A DNA stretch of 64,000 nucleotides, from assembly GCF_024648825.1 (NCBI RefSeq), contig NZ_JANBBE010000015.1:62001-126000 (forward strand), given 5' to 3'. The notes below the pieces were generated by a model that saw only the letters and a list, made by a program, of their open reading frames with translations, did no database searches and was not told where the DNA came from. The position numbers were made by a program, and so were the translations under genes. This DNA is from Lentzea californiensis (GTDB lineage: Bacteria > Actinomycetota > Actinomycetes > Mycobacteriales > Pseudonocardiaceae). Shown here in pieces: positions 25,836 to 35,505 of the stretch (position 1 is the first letter of the stretch; every line of letters begins with the position of its first letter).

Positions 25836-26810
25836 ATGAAGATCCGCTCCGCTCTGGCAGTCTCAGCCGCTCTCCTGCTCGCCGCGTGTGGCGGGGGCGG
25901 GCAGATCGGCGACTCGAACTCGGGCGACACCGCCACGAACAAGAAGCTGGTGCTGATCCCCGGCATCACGGCGGAGCCGTTCTACATCTCGATGCAGTGC
26001 GGTTTCGAGGAGGCGGCGAAGGCCGCGGGCTACGAGTTCGACACCCAGGCCCCCGCGAAGTTCGACGCGGCCCAGCAGACCCCGATCGTCACGGGCATCC
26101 TCGCGTCGAAGCCCGCCGCCGTCCTGATCGCGCCGACCGACGACAAGGCCATGGCCGGCCCGATGAAGCAGCTCAAGGACGCGGGCATCAAGGTCGTCGA
26201 GGTCGACACCAAGCTCCAGGACACCTCGATCGGCGTCTCCTCCATCTCGTCCGACAACGAGCAGGGCGGCAAGCTCGCGGCCGAGACGCTGAACAAGCTC
26301 TCCGCCGGCAAGTCCGGCTCGGTGCTCGTGCTCAACACCAAGGCCGGCACGTCCACCACGGACGCGCGCGCCAAGGGTTTCGAGGAGGCCGTCAAAGCCT
26401 TCCCGAACCTCAAGTACATCGGCCAGCAGTACACCGACAACGAGCCCGCCACCGCGGCCTCGAAGGTGACCGCGACCCTGGCCGCGAACCCGGACCTGAT
26501 CGGGGTGTTCGCGACCAACCTCAACACCGGTGAGGGCGCGGCGACCGGCCTGCGCAACGCGGGCAAGACCGGCACGGTGAACCTCGTCGGCTTCGACGCC
26601 TCGCCGAACCAGGTGAAGGACCTGCAGGGCGGCACCGTGCAGGCCCTGATCGCCCAGGACCCCGCCACGATCGGCAGGCAGGGCGTCGAGCAGGCCCTGG
26701 CCGCGATCGACGGCAAGGAGAACAAGCGCGACATCGAGACGGACCTCGTCGCCATCACGAAGGACGACGCGTCGGCCAACTCGAAGTACTTCTACAAGGA
26801 GTCCTGCTGA
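25836..26810 (+). CDS. Sugar-binding lipoprotein of the ABC importer
   Basis: A 324-residue periplasmic-binding-protein of the RbsB/FrcB class, with signal peptide and lipobox LLAAC, so anchored to the outer face of the membrane. Body motifs include EPFYISMQCGFEEAAKAAG, IAPTDDKAM and GVFATNLNTGEGAATGL. AGGAAGG stands eleven bases before ATG 25836. It is the last gene of the operon and is followed by a strong hairpin terminator. The mannosidase and isomerase neighbours suggest mannose or mannoside as ligand. Confidence 0.93.
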   Translation: MKIRSALAVSAALLLAACGGGGQIGDSNSGDTATNKKLVLIPGITAEPFYISMQCGFEEAAKAAGYEFDTQAPAKFDAAQQTPIVTGILASKPAAVLIAPTDDKAMAGPMKQLKDAGIKVVEVDTKLQDTSIGVSSISSDNEQGGKLAAETLNKLSAGKSGSVLVLNTKAGTSTTDARAKGFEEAVKAFPNLKYIGQQYTDNEPATAASKVTATLAANPDLIGVFATNLNTGEGAATGLRNAGKTGTVNLVGFDASPNQVKDLQGGTVQALIAQDPATIGRQGVEQALAAIDGKENKRDIETDLVAITKDDASANSKYFYKESC

Positions 26811-26820
26811 CTTCTGCGTC

Positions 26821-26857
26821 CCGGAGGGCCGTTCCCGACCAGGGGACGGCCCTCCGG
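26821..26857 (+). terminator. Terminator of the mannoside operon
   Basis: CCGGAGGGCCGT (26821-26832) pairs perfectly with 26846-26857 around a 13-base loop, eleven bases after the binding-protein stop. Confidence 0.85.
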
Positions 26858-26996
26858 CCTGCCAGGGCCTGATGACGCATGTCATGGCTGTGTGGCCGGG
26901 TGGGCTAAGACCCAAGTCGTACGAACCCGTCATCCTTCAGCCGATGCCCAGCACCCCCGGAACCGATGAGCTGGAAGCACAGTGGAGGGGGCTCGA

Positions 26997-28523
26997 ATGC
27001 TACGAAGGAAGACCGCGACGGTGTTGGCCGTCGTGACCGCGACATCCCTGCTCATCGCACCACAGGCGCAGGCGGCACCGACGCAGAAGATCGAGTGGCA
27101 GAAGTGCTTCGACACGCCACCGCCGGGACTGCCGCCGGGCGGCGAGCGGCTGGAGTGCGGCAGCTTCACCGCGCCGATGGACTGGAACAACCCGCGCAAC
27201 GGCAAGACCATCACCATCGCGGTCAGCCGCCTCACGCCGAAGAGCGGCAAGGCCGGGCAGACCATCTTCACCAACCCCGGCGGGCCGGGCGGGCCCGGTC
27301 TCACCCTCCCGCTCGTCTACCTCGACCGGCCCAAGCTGAGCGAGAACGCCGAGATCATCGGCATCGACGTGCGCGGCACCGGTGCCAGCAGCAACGTCAC
27401 CTGCGGCAGCTTCGACTCGACGGGGCTGACCGATCCGCGCGACCGCAGCAAGGCCAACCTCGACCTGATCTACGGCGCCATGAAGCTGCACGCGCAGTTC
27501 TGCCAGGCCAAGTCCGGTGAGTTCGGCAAGTACGTCACCACCGACCAGACGGTGAAGGACCTGGACCTGTTGCGGCAGGTGCTGGGCAAGAAGAAGGTCA
27601 GCTGGCTCGGTTACTCCGGCGGCAGCTGGATGGGCGCCTACTACGCCACGTACTTCCCCAAGACGCTGGACAAGATCGTCCTCGACTCCAACGTCGACTT
27701 CACCGCGCCGTGGCAGGACGCGTTCGACGACTGGGGCATGGGCTTCGAGCGCCGCTTCCGCGTCGACTACCTGCCGTGGGTGGCCAAGTACGACAGCGTC
27801 TACCACCTCGGCAAGACCGCCGAGGAGGTGCGCCAGTCCTACGAACGCACTCGTGCCAAGCTCGCCGAGCAACCCGTGACACGGCCGGAAGGCGTGTACA
27901 ACGGCGTGCAGTTCGACCTCCTGCTGCGCGGCACGCTCTACGTGAAGGACACCTTCGCTCAGGGCACGCAGATCTTCGCGGAGCTCGCCGGCACCGTGCC
28001 CGCGCAGCTCGGAACGCTGGCCACCTACCCGGACGCGCAGCTCGCCACGGCCTACTCGATCCTGTGCAACGACACGAAGTTCCGCGGCGACCGGAAGTTC
28101 CTCGAACGCGAGGCCGCGGTGAACGGCGCGAAGTGGCCGCTCGTCGGCTACACGCAGGTCGCCGGCCCGTGCGCGTTCTGGAACCGGCCGGACGTGAACC
28201 TCAGGAAGCCCACCGGCATCGGCGTGCCGACGACGTTGATGGTGCAGTCGGTGCGCGACCCGGCGACGCCGCTCGAAGGCGCGCAGCGAGCGCATCGCAA
28301 CTTCAACAACTCGGTGCTGCTGACCGTTGAAGACGAGGGTGACCACGGCATCTACGGGTTCGGCAACGACTGCGTGAACGACGTCGTCGAGCGCTACCTC
28401 GTCGACGGCATCACGCCGGCGAAGGACCTGACGTGCCAGGGGGTTCCGCTTCCCGCCCCAGGTGAGACCAGGCAGAACTCGCTGGAGAACGCACGCCGGC
28501 TGGCCGCCCACCTCGGCAAGTAG
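26997..28523 (+). CDS. Secreted alpha/beta hydrolase (SlpD/E tripeptidyl aminopeptidase type), copy 1
   Basis: A 508-residue exported serine hydrolase of the S33 group. Signal peptide ends near PQAQA. Catalytic triad by motif: Ser207 in GYSGGSW, Asp421 in SVRDPATP, His450 in EGDHGIYGF; the oxyanion-side motif is NPGGPGG. The C-terminal TAP-like domain carries the Asp and His. Such enzymes release N-terminal peptides outside the cell. GGAGGGG precedes ATG 26997. First of three tandem copies, with extra residues in the region after the signal (PPPGLPPGGE). Probably the promoter-proximal gene. Confidence 0.9.
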   Translation: MLRRKTATVLAVVTATSLLIAPQAQAAPTQKIEWQKCFDTPPPGLPPGGERLECGSFTAPMDWNNPRNGKTITIAVSRLTPKSGKAGQTIFTNPGGPGGPGLTLPLVYLDRPKLSENAEIIGIDVRGTGASSNVTCGSFDSTGLTDPRDRSKANLDLIYGAMKLHAQFCQAKSGEFGKYVTTDQTVKDLDLLRQVLGKKKVSWLGYSGGSWMGAYYATYFPKTLDKIVLDSNVDFTAPWQDAFDDWGMGFERRFRVDYLPWVAKYDSVYHLGKTAEEVRQSYERTRAKLAEQPVTRPEGVYNGVQFDLLLRGTLYVKDTFAQGTQIFAELAGTVPAQLGTLATYPDAQLATAYSILCNDTKFRGDRKFLEREAAVNGAKWPLVGYTQVAGPCAFWNRPDVNLRKPTGIGVPTTLMVQSVRDPATPLEGAQRAHRNFNNSVLLTVEDEGDHGIYGFGNDCVNDVVERYLVDGITPAKDLTCQGVPLPAPGETRQNSLENARRLAAHLGK

Positions 28524-28536
28524 AAGGGGGAAACGC

Positions 28537-30051
28537 ATGCACCGCAGGAAGATCGCGGCGGCACTCGCCGCCGTCACCGCGACATCGCTCCTGATCGCTC
28601 CGCAGGCTCACGCGGCCGGACTGGCCGACCAGCGGATCGAGTGGCAGAAGTGCGGTGACGAGCCAGGCTTCGAACGACTGGAGTGCGGCAGCTTCACCGC
28701 ACCGATGGACTGGAACAACCCGCGCGACGGCAAGACCATCACCATCGCGGTCAGCCGCACCGTTCCGTTGAACGGCAAGGCGAAGACCGCCGTCTTCACC
28801 AACCCGGGCGGACCGGGCGGCGCGGGCCGCACGCTGCCGCTGATCTACCTGAACCGGCCGAAGCTCAGCGAGAACGCCGAGATCTACGGCATCGACGTGC
28901 GCGGCACCGGTGCCAGCAGCAACGTCACCTGTGGCGGGTTCGACACCCTCGGCTCGACGGACCCGCGAGACCGCAGCAAGGCCAACCTCGACCTGATCTA
29001 CAGCGGCATGGAGCTGCAGGCGAAGTTCTGCCAGACCAAGTCCGGCGAGCTCGGCCGGTACATCACCACCGACCAGACCGTCCGCGACCTCGACCTGCTC
29101 CGCCAGGTGCTGGGCCGCAAGAAGGTCGACTGGCTCGGTTACTCCGGCGGCAGCTGGATGGGCGCGTACTACGCCACGTACTTCCCGAAGACGCTCGACA
29201 AGATCGTCCTCGACTCCAACACCGAGTTCACCGCGCCGTGGCAGACGGTGTTCGGCGACTTCGGCATGGGCTTCGAGCGGCGGTTTCGCGTCGACTTCGC
29301 GCCCTGGGTCGCCCAGCACGACGACGTCTACCACCTCGGCAAGACCGGTGAAGAGGTGCGCCAGGCCTACGAGCGCACGCGTGCGAAGCTCGCACAGCAG
29401 CCCGTCACCCTGCCCGAGGGCACGTACTACCCGGTCACGCTGGACCTGGTGCTCGTCCAGGGCCAGTACAGCAAGTACGCGTTCGACGGTGCCGCGCGCA
29501 AGCTGGCCGAACTGGCCGGCACGGTGCCGGCGCCGCTGACGGCGCAGGCGAGCTACCCGGACGCGGCGAACGCCACGCTGCACTCGATCGTCTGCAACGA
29601 CACCAAGTTCCGCGGTGACCGCAGGTACCTCGAACGCGACGCGGCCCAGGATGGCGCGAAATGGCCGCTGCTGGGCTACTACCAGATCATGGGCCCCTGC
29701 GCGTACTGGGACCGGCCGGACGTCACCCTGAAGCGCCCCAACGGGATCGGCGTCACGCCGACGCTGATGGTGCAGTCCGAACGCGATGCGCCGACGCCGA
29801 TCGAGGGCGCCCGCAAGGCGCACGCCGGGTTCGCCGGATCGCGGATGCTGACCGTCAAGGACGAGGGTGACCACGGCATCTACGGCTTCGACAACGGCTG
29901 TGTGAACGACGTCGTCGAGCGCTATCTCGTGGACCGCGTGACGCCGGCCGGAGACCTGTCCTGCCCCGGCGTGCCGTTGCCCGAACCGGGCCAGCAGCAG
30001 GCCGGTCCGCTGGAGCAGGCCCGCGAGCTCGCAGTTCGGCTCGGCTGGTGA
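28537..30051 (+). CDS. Secreted alpha/beta hydrolase, copy 2
   Basis: A 504-residue paralogue of its neighbours. Signal peptide MHRRKIAAALAAVTATSL is almost identical in its second half to copy 1. Triad by motif: Ser203 in GYSGGSW, Asp417 in SERDAPTP, His446 in EGDHGIYGF. Long blocks, such as the segment around the catalytic serine, match copies 1 and 3 nearly residue for residue, while the lid region (about residues 225-330) differs, suggesting different substrates. AAGGGGG stands before ATG 28537, 13 bases after the copy 1 stop. Confidence 0.9.
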   Translation: MHRRKIAAALAAVTATSLLIAPQAHAAGLADQRIEWQKCGDEPGFERLECGSFTAPMDWNNPRDGKTITIAVSRTVPLNGKAKTAVFTNPGGPGGAGRTLPLIYLNRPKLSENAEIYGIDVRGTGASSNVTCGGFDTLGSTDPRDRSKANLDLIYSGMELQAKFCQTKSGELGRYITTDQTVRDLDLLRQVLGRKKVDWLGYSGGSWMGAYYATYFPKTLDKIVLDSNTEFTAPWQTVFGDFGMGFERRFRVDFAPWVAQHDDVYHLGKTGEEVRQAYERTRAKLAQQPVTLPEGTYYPVTLDLVLVQGQYSKYAFDGAARKLAELAGTVPAPLTAQASYPDAANATLHSIVCNDTKFRGDRRYLERDAAQDGAKWPLLGYYQIMGPCAYWDRPDVTLKRPNGIGVTPTLMVQSERDAPTPIEGARKAHAGFAGSRMLTVKDEGDHGIYGFDNGCVNDVVERYLVDRVTPAGDLSCPGVPLPEPGQQQAGPLEQARELAVRLGW

Positions 30052-30065
30052 AGGGGCGACGCCCG

Positions 30066-31580
30066 ATGAGAAGGCAACTGGCGGCCGTGGCCGCCGCGAC
30101 CGTGGTCACGACGCTGTTCGTGGTGCCGCAGGCGTCCGCGAGCACGACCTTCGCGAACCAGGAGATCGCGTGGGAGCAGTGTTCCGGCGCTCCCGGGTTC
30201 GAACGGCTGCAGTGCGGCTGGTTCACCGCTCCGATGGACTGGAACAACGCTGACAACGGCAAGACCATCACCATCGCGATCAGCCGCACGGTTCCGTTGA
30301 ACGGCAAGGCGAAGACCACCGTCTTCACCAACCCCGGCGGGCCCGGAGGTGAGGGCCGCACCCTGCCGCTCGTCTACCTGAACCGGCCGAAGCTCAGCGA
30401 GAACGCCGAGATCTACGGCATCGACGTGCGCGGCACGGGTGGCAGCGACAACGTCACGTGCGGCAACTACCAGCACCGGCTCGCCACCGACTGGCGCGAC
30501 CGGAGCAAACCGAACCTCGACCTGACCTACGGCGGCATGGAGCTGCAGGCGAAGTTCTGCCAGACCAAGTCCGGCGAGCTCGGCCGGTACATCACGACCG
30601 AGCAGACGGTGCGCGACCTGGACCTGCTCCGGCAGGTGCTGGGCAGGAAGAAGGTCAGCTGGCTCGGCTACTCCGGCGGCAGCTGGATGGGCGCCTACTA
30701 CGCCACCTACTTCCCCAAGACGCTCGACAAGATCGTCCTCGACTCCAACACCGAGTTCACCGAGTCGTGGCAGGAGGTCTTCGACAACCTCCCGGCGGGC
30801 GCCGAGCTCCGGTTCCGCGTCGACTTCCTGCCGTGGGTGGCGAAGTACGACACCGTGTTCCACCTCGGCAAGACCGCGGAGGAGGTGCGCCAGGCCTACG
30901 AGACCACGCGCGCGAGGCTGGCCGAGCAGCCCGTCACGTTGCCGGACGGCACCGTCGTGACGCCGGTGCTGCTGGACGCCCTGATCTTCACGGGCCTGTA
31001 CAGCAAGGACTCGTTCGAAGGCACCGCCCAGCTGTTCGCACAACTCGCGCACCCCGTTTCGCTGGCCCAGGCTCCGAAGCAGTACCCGGACGCGCTGATG
31101 GGCACGCAGATGTCGATCCTGTGCAACGACACCCCGTTCCGCGGTGATCGGAAGTCGCTGGAGCGCGAAGGGAACAAGAGCGTCAAGCGGTACTCGCTCG
31201 TCGGCGGTTACCAGGTGACCGGACCGTGCGCGTGGTGGGACCGCCCGAACGTGAACCTCAAACGTCCCAACGGCAAGGGCATGGACTCCGCGCTGATGGT
31301 GCAGTCGGTGCGCGATCCCGCGACGCCGCTGGCAGGCGCGCAACGGGCTCACGCGAAGTTCGCCAATTCGCGCCTGCTGACCGTGCGGGACGAGGGTGAC
31401 CACGGCATCTACGGGTTCGGCAACGACTGCGTCGGCGACGTGGTGGAGAGCTACCTCGTCGACGGCGTGGTGCCGAAGAAGGACCTGAGCTGTCCGGGGG
31501 TGCCGCTGCCGGCGCCCGGCGAGAGCACGGGCAACCCGCTCACCGAGGCGCAGCGGCTGGCGGCTCAGCTCGGCTGGTGA
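30066..31580 (+). CDS. Secreted alpha/beta hydrolase, copy 3
   Basis: A 504-residue paralogue with signal peptide ending near PQASA. Triad: Ser203 in GYSGGSW, Asp417 in SVRDPATP, His446 in EGDHGIYGF. It departs most from the others after residue 280 (YSKDSFEGTAQLFAQLAHPV). ATG 30066 has AAGGGG upstream; a GTG at 30048 touching the previous stop is possible but would lengthen the signal peptide awkwardly. Its last 16 bases overlap the end of the convergent lipoprotein gene. No terminator is visible between them. Confidence 0.9.
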   Translation: MRRQLAAVAAATVVTTLFVVPQASASTTFANQEIAWEQCSGAPGFERLQCGWFTAPMDWNNADNGKTITIAISRTVPLNGKAKTTVFTNPGGPGGEGRTLPLVYLNRPKLSENAEIYGIDVRGTGGSDNVTCGNYQHRLATDWRDRSKPNLDLTYGGMELQAKFCQTKSGELGRYITTEQTVRDLDLLRQVLGRKKVSWLGYSGGSWMGAYYATYFPKTLDKIVLDSNTEFTESWQEVFDNLPAGAELRFRVDFLPWVAKYDTVFHLGKTAEEVRQAYETTRARLAEQPVTLPDGTVVTPVLLDALIFTGLYSKDSFEGTAQLFAQLAHPVSLAQAPKQYPDALMGTQMSILCNDTPFRGDRKSLEREGNKSVKRYSLVGGYQVTGPCAWWDRPNVNLKRPNGKGMDSALMVQSVRDPATPLAGAQRAHAKFANSRLLTVRDEGDHGIYGFGNDCVGDVVESYLVDGVVPKKDLSCPGVPLPAPGESTGNPLTEAQRLAAQLGW

Positions 31581-32179
31581 ACCTCCAGCACGGCCTGGGA
31601 GAACGTCGTGTACCAGGAGCTCTCGGTGAACCCCGGACCGGTCTCCTCGCCGAGGTAGAGGTCGATGTGCCTCTCCCCGCCGAGGCCGGGGGTGAACTCG
31701 TCGGTGATCTGCCACGACGAGGACGCGAGCTTCTGGCACACGGCGGCGTCGACGTTGCCGCCTTCGGGGGTCTGTCCACACGAGACGAGCTTGATCCGTG
31801 AGCCCGTCCTCACCCCGTCCGCGGCAGCCGAGACGAAGGGCCGCAACGGCTTGCCGAACGAGTCACGCGGCGCGGTGTCGAGCCAGTAGCCCTTGTCGTA
31901 GGACCAGTTGAGGTACCGGCCGTCCGCCGTGCGGCCGGTACCCTCGTCCTCCACCGCCTTCGCGAACGACTGCGGGAAGGTACCGAGCACGTCGTCACCG
32001 TGCTCGCAGTCGATGTGCGGGCACCCCCGCACGGGCGCCGCCGGTCCACTGTGGAACGACTCGACGGCGGTGTAGTAGACGGTGACCTCCCAGCCCTCGT
32101 CGATGGCGCCGGCCGAGGGCGGCCCGGCCTGGCCGGCAGAGCACCCGGCCAGCACCAGAACCGCCCACAGCCAGCGCAC
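31565..32179 (-). CDS. Lipoprotein of unknown function
   Basis: A 204-residue lipoprotein: short signal MRWLWAVLVLAGC with lipobox VLAGC. The mature protein has EVTVYYTAVESFHSG and a cysteine pair around CPHIDCEHGDD. The phrase TFPQSFAKAVEDEGTG and later SWYTTFSQAVLEV resemble double-psi or 3D-type wall enzymes, but I cannot assign a family. GTG 32179 has AGGAGG upstream. It is followed on the same strand, upstream, by the DUF2334 gene with a 12-base gap, so it may be the last gene of the wecB-DUF2334 operon. Confidence 0.7.
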   Translation of the reverse strand: MRWLWAVLVLAGCSAGQAGPPSAGAIDEGWEVTVYYTAVESFHSGPAAPVRGCPHIDCEHGDDVLGTFPQSFAKAVEDEGTGRTADGRYLNWSYDKGYWLDTAPRDSFGKPLRPFVSAAADGVRTGSRIKLVSCGQTPEGGNVDAAVCQKLASSSWQITDEFTPGLGGERHIDLYLGEETGPGFTESSWYTTFSQAVLEVHQPS

Positions 32180-32191
32180 CCAGACCTCCTG

Positions 32192-33976
32192 TCACCCCGC
32201 CATGACGGTGCCGACGGACACGAACTGGTAGCCCGCGTTCCTCAGCCCCGAGACGGTCTGCTGCAGGTACCCGGTACCGAGGTACGGGTGGTAGAAGAAG
32301 CTCGCGACACCATCATCGACCACCTTGAGCTGGTTCGCCGTCTTGACCAGGTCGGACGGCAGGCGAGCCGGGTGGTTGTTGAACGGCTCGGGCTCGACGT
32401 TGCCCACCGCCTCCGGCGCCACGATCGAGCCGTAGACGTCGCGGACCAGGTACGGGAAGTACTGGCCGTAGATCTTGTCGTACTGCGGTGTGCCGGTGCC
32501 GCACGCGCCACCGGGGCAGTACCCGGCGAAGTACAGGCCGCGGTCGTAGCGCTTGCCGAAGTTCTGCTGGATGACCTGGTAGTCCACGGCGGACGCGGCG
32601 TAGTGCGGCGGCTCGAAGATGGCGGGCTTCGGGAAACCGGCCTGCGCGAGCGCGGTCGTCGCCGAGTTGATCCGGCCCTGCATCCACGCCGCCGAGTCAC
32701 CGGGGACCGGGCCGTCGTAGATCACGCTGTCGTTCTCGTTGACGTGGGCCGTGTAGAACTCGAAGTCGTTGCCGCTGCGGCCGTCGTACGGGTTGACCAG
32801 CTTCCCGAACTGGTGCGTGTAGCCGTGCATCAGGATCGTGCCACCGCGCTGTGTCATGTACTGCAGTGCCTTGATGACCTGCGGCTTCTGCGCCAGGTTC
32901 GCCGCCTCCGGCACGCCGTTGTTGTCGGCGCCCAGCGGGTTCTCGAAGCGCGGGTAGACCGCGATGGTGAACGGCACGTTCTGCGACTTCAGGTAGTCGG
33001 CGATCGCGCGCAGCTCGTTCGGGTCGGCGTCGGGGCCGACGTCCTCGATGCGCACGAGGGCCCGCTTGCGATCGGCCATGGCCGGGTTCGAGACCTTGCT
33101 GATCAGGTCCGCCGCGGCCAGGTAGCGGTCGCCGTGGTCGACGTAGCTGAACGGGACCTCGCCGATGTAGGTCAGGTTCTTGGCCTTGGTGGCCCAGTTG
33201 ATCGGGCCCGCGGCCGAACCGGTGGCGACGGCAGGCGCCGACGCGATCACCGGGTCGGTGATCGAGGTGATCATCAGACCGGACGGCGTCGCGAGCGGGT
33301 TGCGGCCCAGGTCGGTGTTCTCGTACCGGACGGTGGTCGCCGCACCGGTGTCGTACTGCACCCAGTTCCAGCCGTACGTGGCCTGGAAGCCCGGCGCACG
33401 GGCGGTGAGCTGCCAGATGTTGTGCGCCATCCACAGCACCGGCTTGCTGCCCGCGAGCACGTCGTCGAGGAACGCCACCGGGAGCGGCTCGTCGTAGGTC
33501 GAGCCGATGTAGATCACGCCGGTGTAGCCGGACATCTCGCCGGCGGCGTACGAGCCGACCGGGTGCATGACGTACGCGCTGCCGTGCGACGCGAGGTTGC
33601 CCGCCTGCACCGCGTAGGCCTCGCCCAGCCACGCCCAGGGACCCGTGTTGTCGTAGAGGACCAGCGTCTTCTGCGACGCCTTCGCGCCGGGTGCCCCTCC
33701 GCCGTTCGTGCCGGCCGCGACGGCCTGCGCGGAGGCCAGTCCGAGCGTCCCCAGAGCGGTCGAGACGACACCGGGCTGCGTGGTGCGCTTGGTGATGCGC
33801 GTGCTGGTCGTGGACGGCTTCGTGGTCGTCAGGGGCGGCGCGGGCAGCGCGTTCTCGACGAGCTCACCGACTCCGTCCAGCTCGAGCGAGAGGGGCGCGG
33901 CCTGGACGGCGGGCGCGGGCACCATCGCGACCGCGAGCGCAACCCCGGCAGCGACCTTGAGCAGTCGGCTTCTCAT
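32192..33976 (-). CDS. DUF2334 polysaccharide-deacetylase-like exported protein
   Basis: A 594-residue secreted protein. Signal peptide ends near VQAA, then a Thr/Pro-rich linker, a domain of about 200 residues, and a NodB-like barrel of the DUF2334 family. Likely metal-site residues are Asp312 in EDVGPDAD, the His384 segment HGYTHQF and FEPPHYAAS. DUF2334 proteins such as YdaL of Bacillus lie in exopolysaccharide operons. It overlaps the wecB stop by four bases and is divergent from the GT2 synthase, so it probably trims or deacetylates the exported polymer. Confidence 0.82.
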   Translation of the reverse strand: MRSRLLKVAAGVALAVAMVPAPAVQAAPLSLELDGVGELVENALPAPPLTTTKPSTTSTRITKRTTQPGVVSTALGTLGLASAQAVAAGTNGGGAPGAKASQKTLVLYDNTGPWAWLGEAYAVQAGNLASHGSAYVMHPVGSYAAGEMSGYTGVIYIGSTYDEPLPVAFLDDVLAGSKPVLWMAHNIWQLTARAPGFQATYGWNWVQYDTGAATTVRYENTDLGRNPLATPSGLMITSITDPVIASAPAVATGSAAGPINWATKAKNLTYIGEVPFSYVDHGDRYLAAADLISKVSNPAMADRKRALVRIEDVGPDADPNELRAIADYLKSQNVPFTIAVYPRFENPLGADNNGVPEAANLAQKPQVIKALQYMTQRGGTILMHGYTHQFGKLVNPYDGRSGNDFEFYTAHVNENDSVIYDGPVPGDSAAWMQGRINSATTALAQAGFPKPAIFEPPHYAASAVDYQVIQQNFGKRYDRGLYFAGYCPGGACGTGTPQYDKIYGQYFPYLVRDVYGSIVAPEAVGNVEPEPFNNHPARLPSDLVKTANQLKVVDDGVASFFYHPYLGTGYLQQTVSGLRNAGYQFVSVGTVMAG

Positions 33977-35229
33977 GCCACATCAACCTCTCCGGACATG
34001 CGCACGGTCGCGCTGCCCGCGTAAGGAGCGAACTCGGCGGGTCGCTGCTGTTGCAGGCCCAGCAGCCAGGCCAGGGCCTGTTCGGTGCGCACGGACGCGA
34101 GGCCGTCGCCGAACGGGTTGCCGTCGGCGGTCATTGCCTCGCGTGCCGAGGGACTGTCGAGCAGGTGGAACGTCAGCGCCGTGATGCGCTCGCGGTCGGT
34201 GCCGACGAGCACGGCACAGCCCGAGTTGACGGCCTCCATGCGTTCGGTCGCGTCCCGCAACACCAGCGCCGGGACACCGAACGACGGCGCCTCCTCCTGG
34301 ATGCCGCCCGAGTCGGACAGCACCAGCGTGCACTGCGCGAGCAGCCGGGCCATCTGCGCGTACGGCAGCGGATCGGTGATCGTGACGCGGGCGACGCCGC
34401 CCAGCACGTCCACCACCTGCTCGCGCACAGCGGGGTTCGGGTGTGCGGGCAGCACGACCTCGACGTCGGGCCGTTCCCGCACGATGTCCGCCACGGCGTG
34501 CAACACCTGGTCGAGGGGCTCACCCCACGACTCGCGGCGGTGCGCGGTGACCAGCACGAGACGCGACTGTCCGCCGTGGACCCGGTTCTCGAGCTCCTGG
34601 AGGCGGTTGTCGCCGTAGGGCGCACGGCGGGCGGCGACGTCGAGCACGGCGTCCACCACGGTGTTGCCGATGGTCAGGACGTTGTTGCCCTGCAACGCCT
34701 CCGCGGCGAGGTGTGCGGCCGAGTCGGCGGTCGGCGTGAGGTGCAGTGACGCGAGCTGGCCGACCATCTTGCGGTTCCCCTCCTCGGGGAACGGCGAGGT
34801 GAGGTCGTGCGAGCGCAGCCCGGCTTCCAGGTGCACGACGGGGATCTGCTGCCAGAACGCGGCGAGCGCGCCCGCCAGCGTCGTCGTCGTGTCGCCCTGC
34901 ACGAGCACCGCCCCCGGCGCGCGTTCGGTGAACAGCCGGTCGAGCTCCTCGATCAGCTGACCGGTCAGCTCGGCCTGGCCGCCCGTGACGCGGTTCAGCT
35001 TGAGTCTGACGTCGGCCGTGAAGCCGAACGACTCCAGCGCCTGGTCGACCATCTCCGGGTGCTGCCCGGAGTTCACGAGCACGGGCCGGATGCGGCCGCA
35101 AGCGAACATCGCGGCGGCCACGGGGGCCATCTTCACGGCTTCCGGGCGCGTTCCCGCGACCAGGAAAACCTCGGGAACCTCGCCCCGGTAGAACTGCCGA
35201 GGGCCGGGCACCAGGGCACTTAGTCCCAT
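33973..35229 (-). CDS. wecB: UDP-N-acetylglucosamine 2-epimerase (non-hydrolysing)
   Basis: A 418-residue cytoplasmic enzyme converting UDP-GlcNAc to UDP-ManNAc. Family marks: VAGTRPEAVKMAPV at the N-terminus, VQGDTTTTLAGALAAF, HLEAGLRS, LVTAHRRESWGE and LSDSGGIQEEAPSFGVP. Start ATG 35229 has an AGAGG-like site. It heads an operon with the DUF2334 protein (ATGA overlap) and is divergent from a GT2 synthase. This suggests the polymer contains ManNAc or a derivative. Confidence 0.95.
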   Translation of the reverse strand: MGLSALVPGPRQFYRGEVPEVFLVAGTRPEAVKMAPVAAAMFACGRIRPVLVNSGQHPEMVDQALESFGFTADVRLKLNRVTGGQAELTGQLIEELDRLFTERAPGAVLVQGDTTTTLAGALAAFWQQIPVVHLEAGLRSHDLTSPFPEEGNRKMVGQLASLHLTPTADSAAHLAAEALQGNNVLTIGNTVVDAVLDVAARRAPYGDNRLQELENRVHGGQSRLVLVTAHRRESWGEPLDQVLHAVADIVRERPDVEVVLPAHPNPAVREQVVDVLGGVARVTITDPLPYAQMARLLAQCTLVLSDSGGIQEEAPSFGVPALVLRDATERMEAVNSGCAVLVGTDRERITALTFHLLDSPSAREAMTADGNPFGDGLASVRTEQALAWLLGLQQQRPAEFAPYAGSATVRMSGEVDVA

Positions 35230-35275
35230 CTTCTACCTCTTTGTACGTCCAGGCACGCGCGGCGAAGCGTGCGCC

Positions 35276-35305
35276 ATCATCGCGGTGGTAGAGCACCGCT
35301 GACAA
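35276..35305 (-). promoter_or_regulatory. Candidate promoter of wecB
   Basis: Reading leftward: TTGTCA (35305-35300), 18-base spacer, GATGAT (35281-35276). Both hexamers match four or five of six consensus positions. Confidence 0.4.
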
Positions 35306-35401
35306 TCAATCGGTACCCCGTCTCGCGGGGGTACCGCCACATCGGTGATCGACTTTTCGAACCTCGCGTAACGAATGTCTATTCGTCCCCGATATGGCCG
35401 G

Positions 35402-35430
35402 TTGACGCCTTACTCGGCTAGCCCTAGTCT
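35402..35430 (+). promoter_or_regulatory. Candidate promoter of leader ORF and GT2 gene
   Basis: TTGACG (35402-35407), 17-base spacer, TAGTCT (35425-35430). Transcription from here would give a leader of about 70 bases before the small ORF at 35506. Confidence 0.5.
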
Positions 35431-35505
35431 CGCGACGAACACCTGCTCCTGGACTTGCTGTCTGGTATCTCGCACCAGCCCAGCGCTTCGTTACCAGGAG
35501 CCAGA

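Noticed and set aside
31565-32179. Calling the lipoprotein a 3D-domain or rare-lipoprotein-A wall enzyme
   Set aside because: The similarity is limited to a few residues and the catalytic aspartates could not be placed.
32000-34024. Long open frame on the plus strand opposite the DUF2334 gene
   Set aside because: Composition-driven antisense frame; the minus strand has signal peptide, motifs and coupling to wecB.
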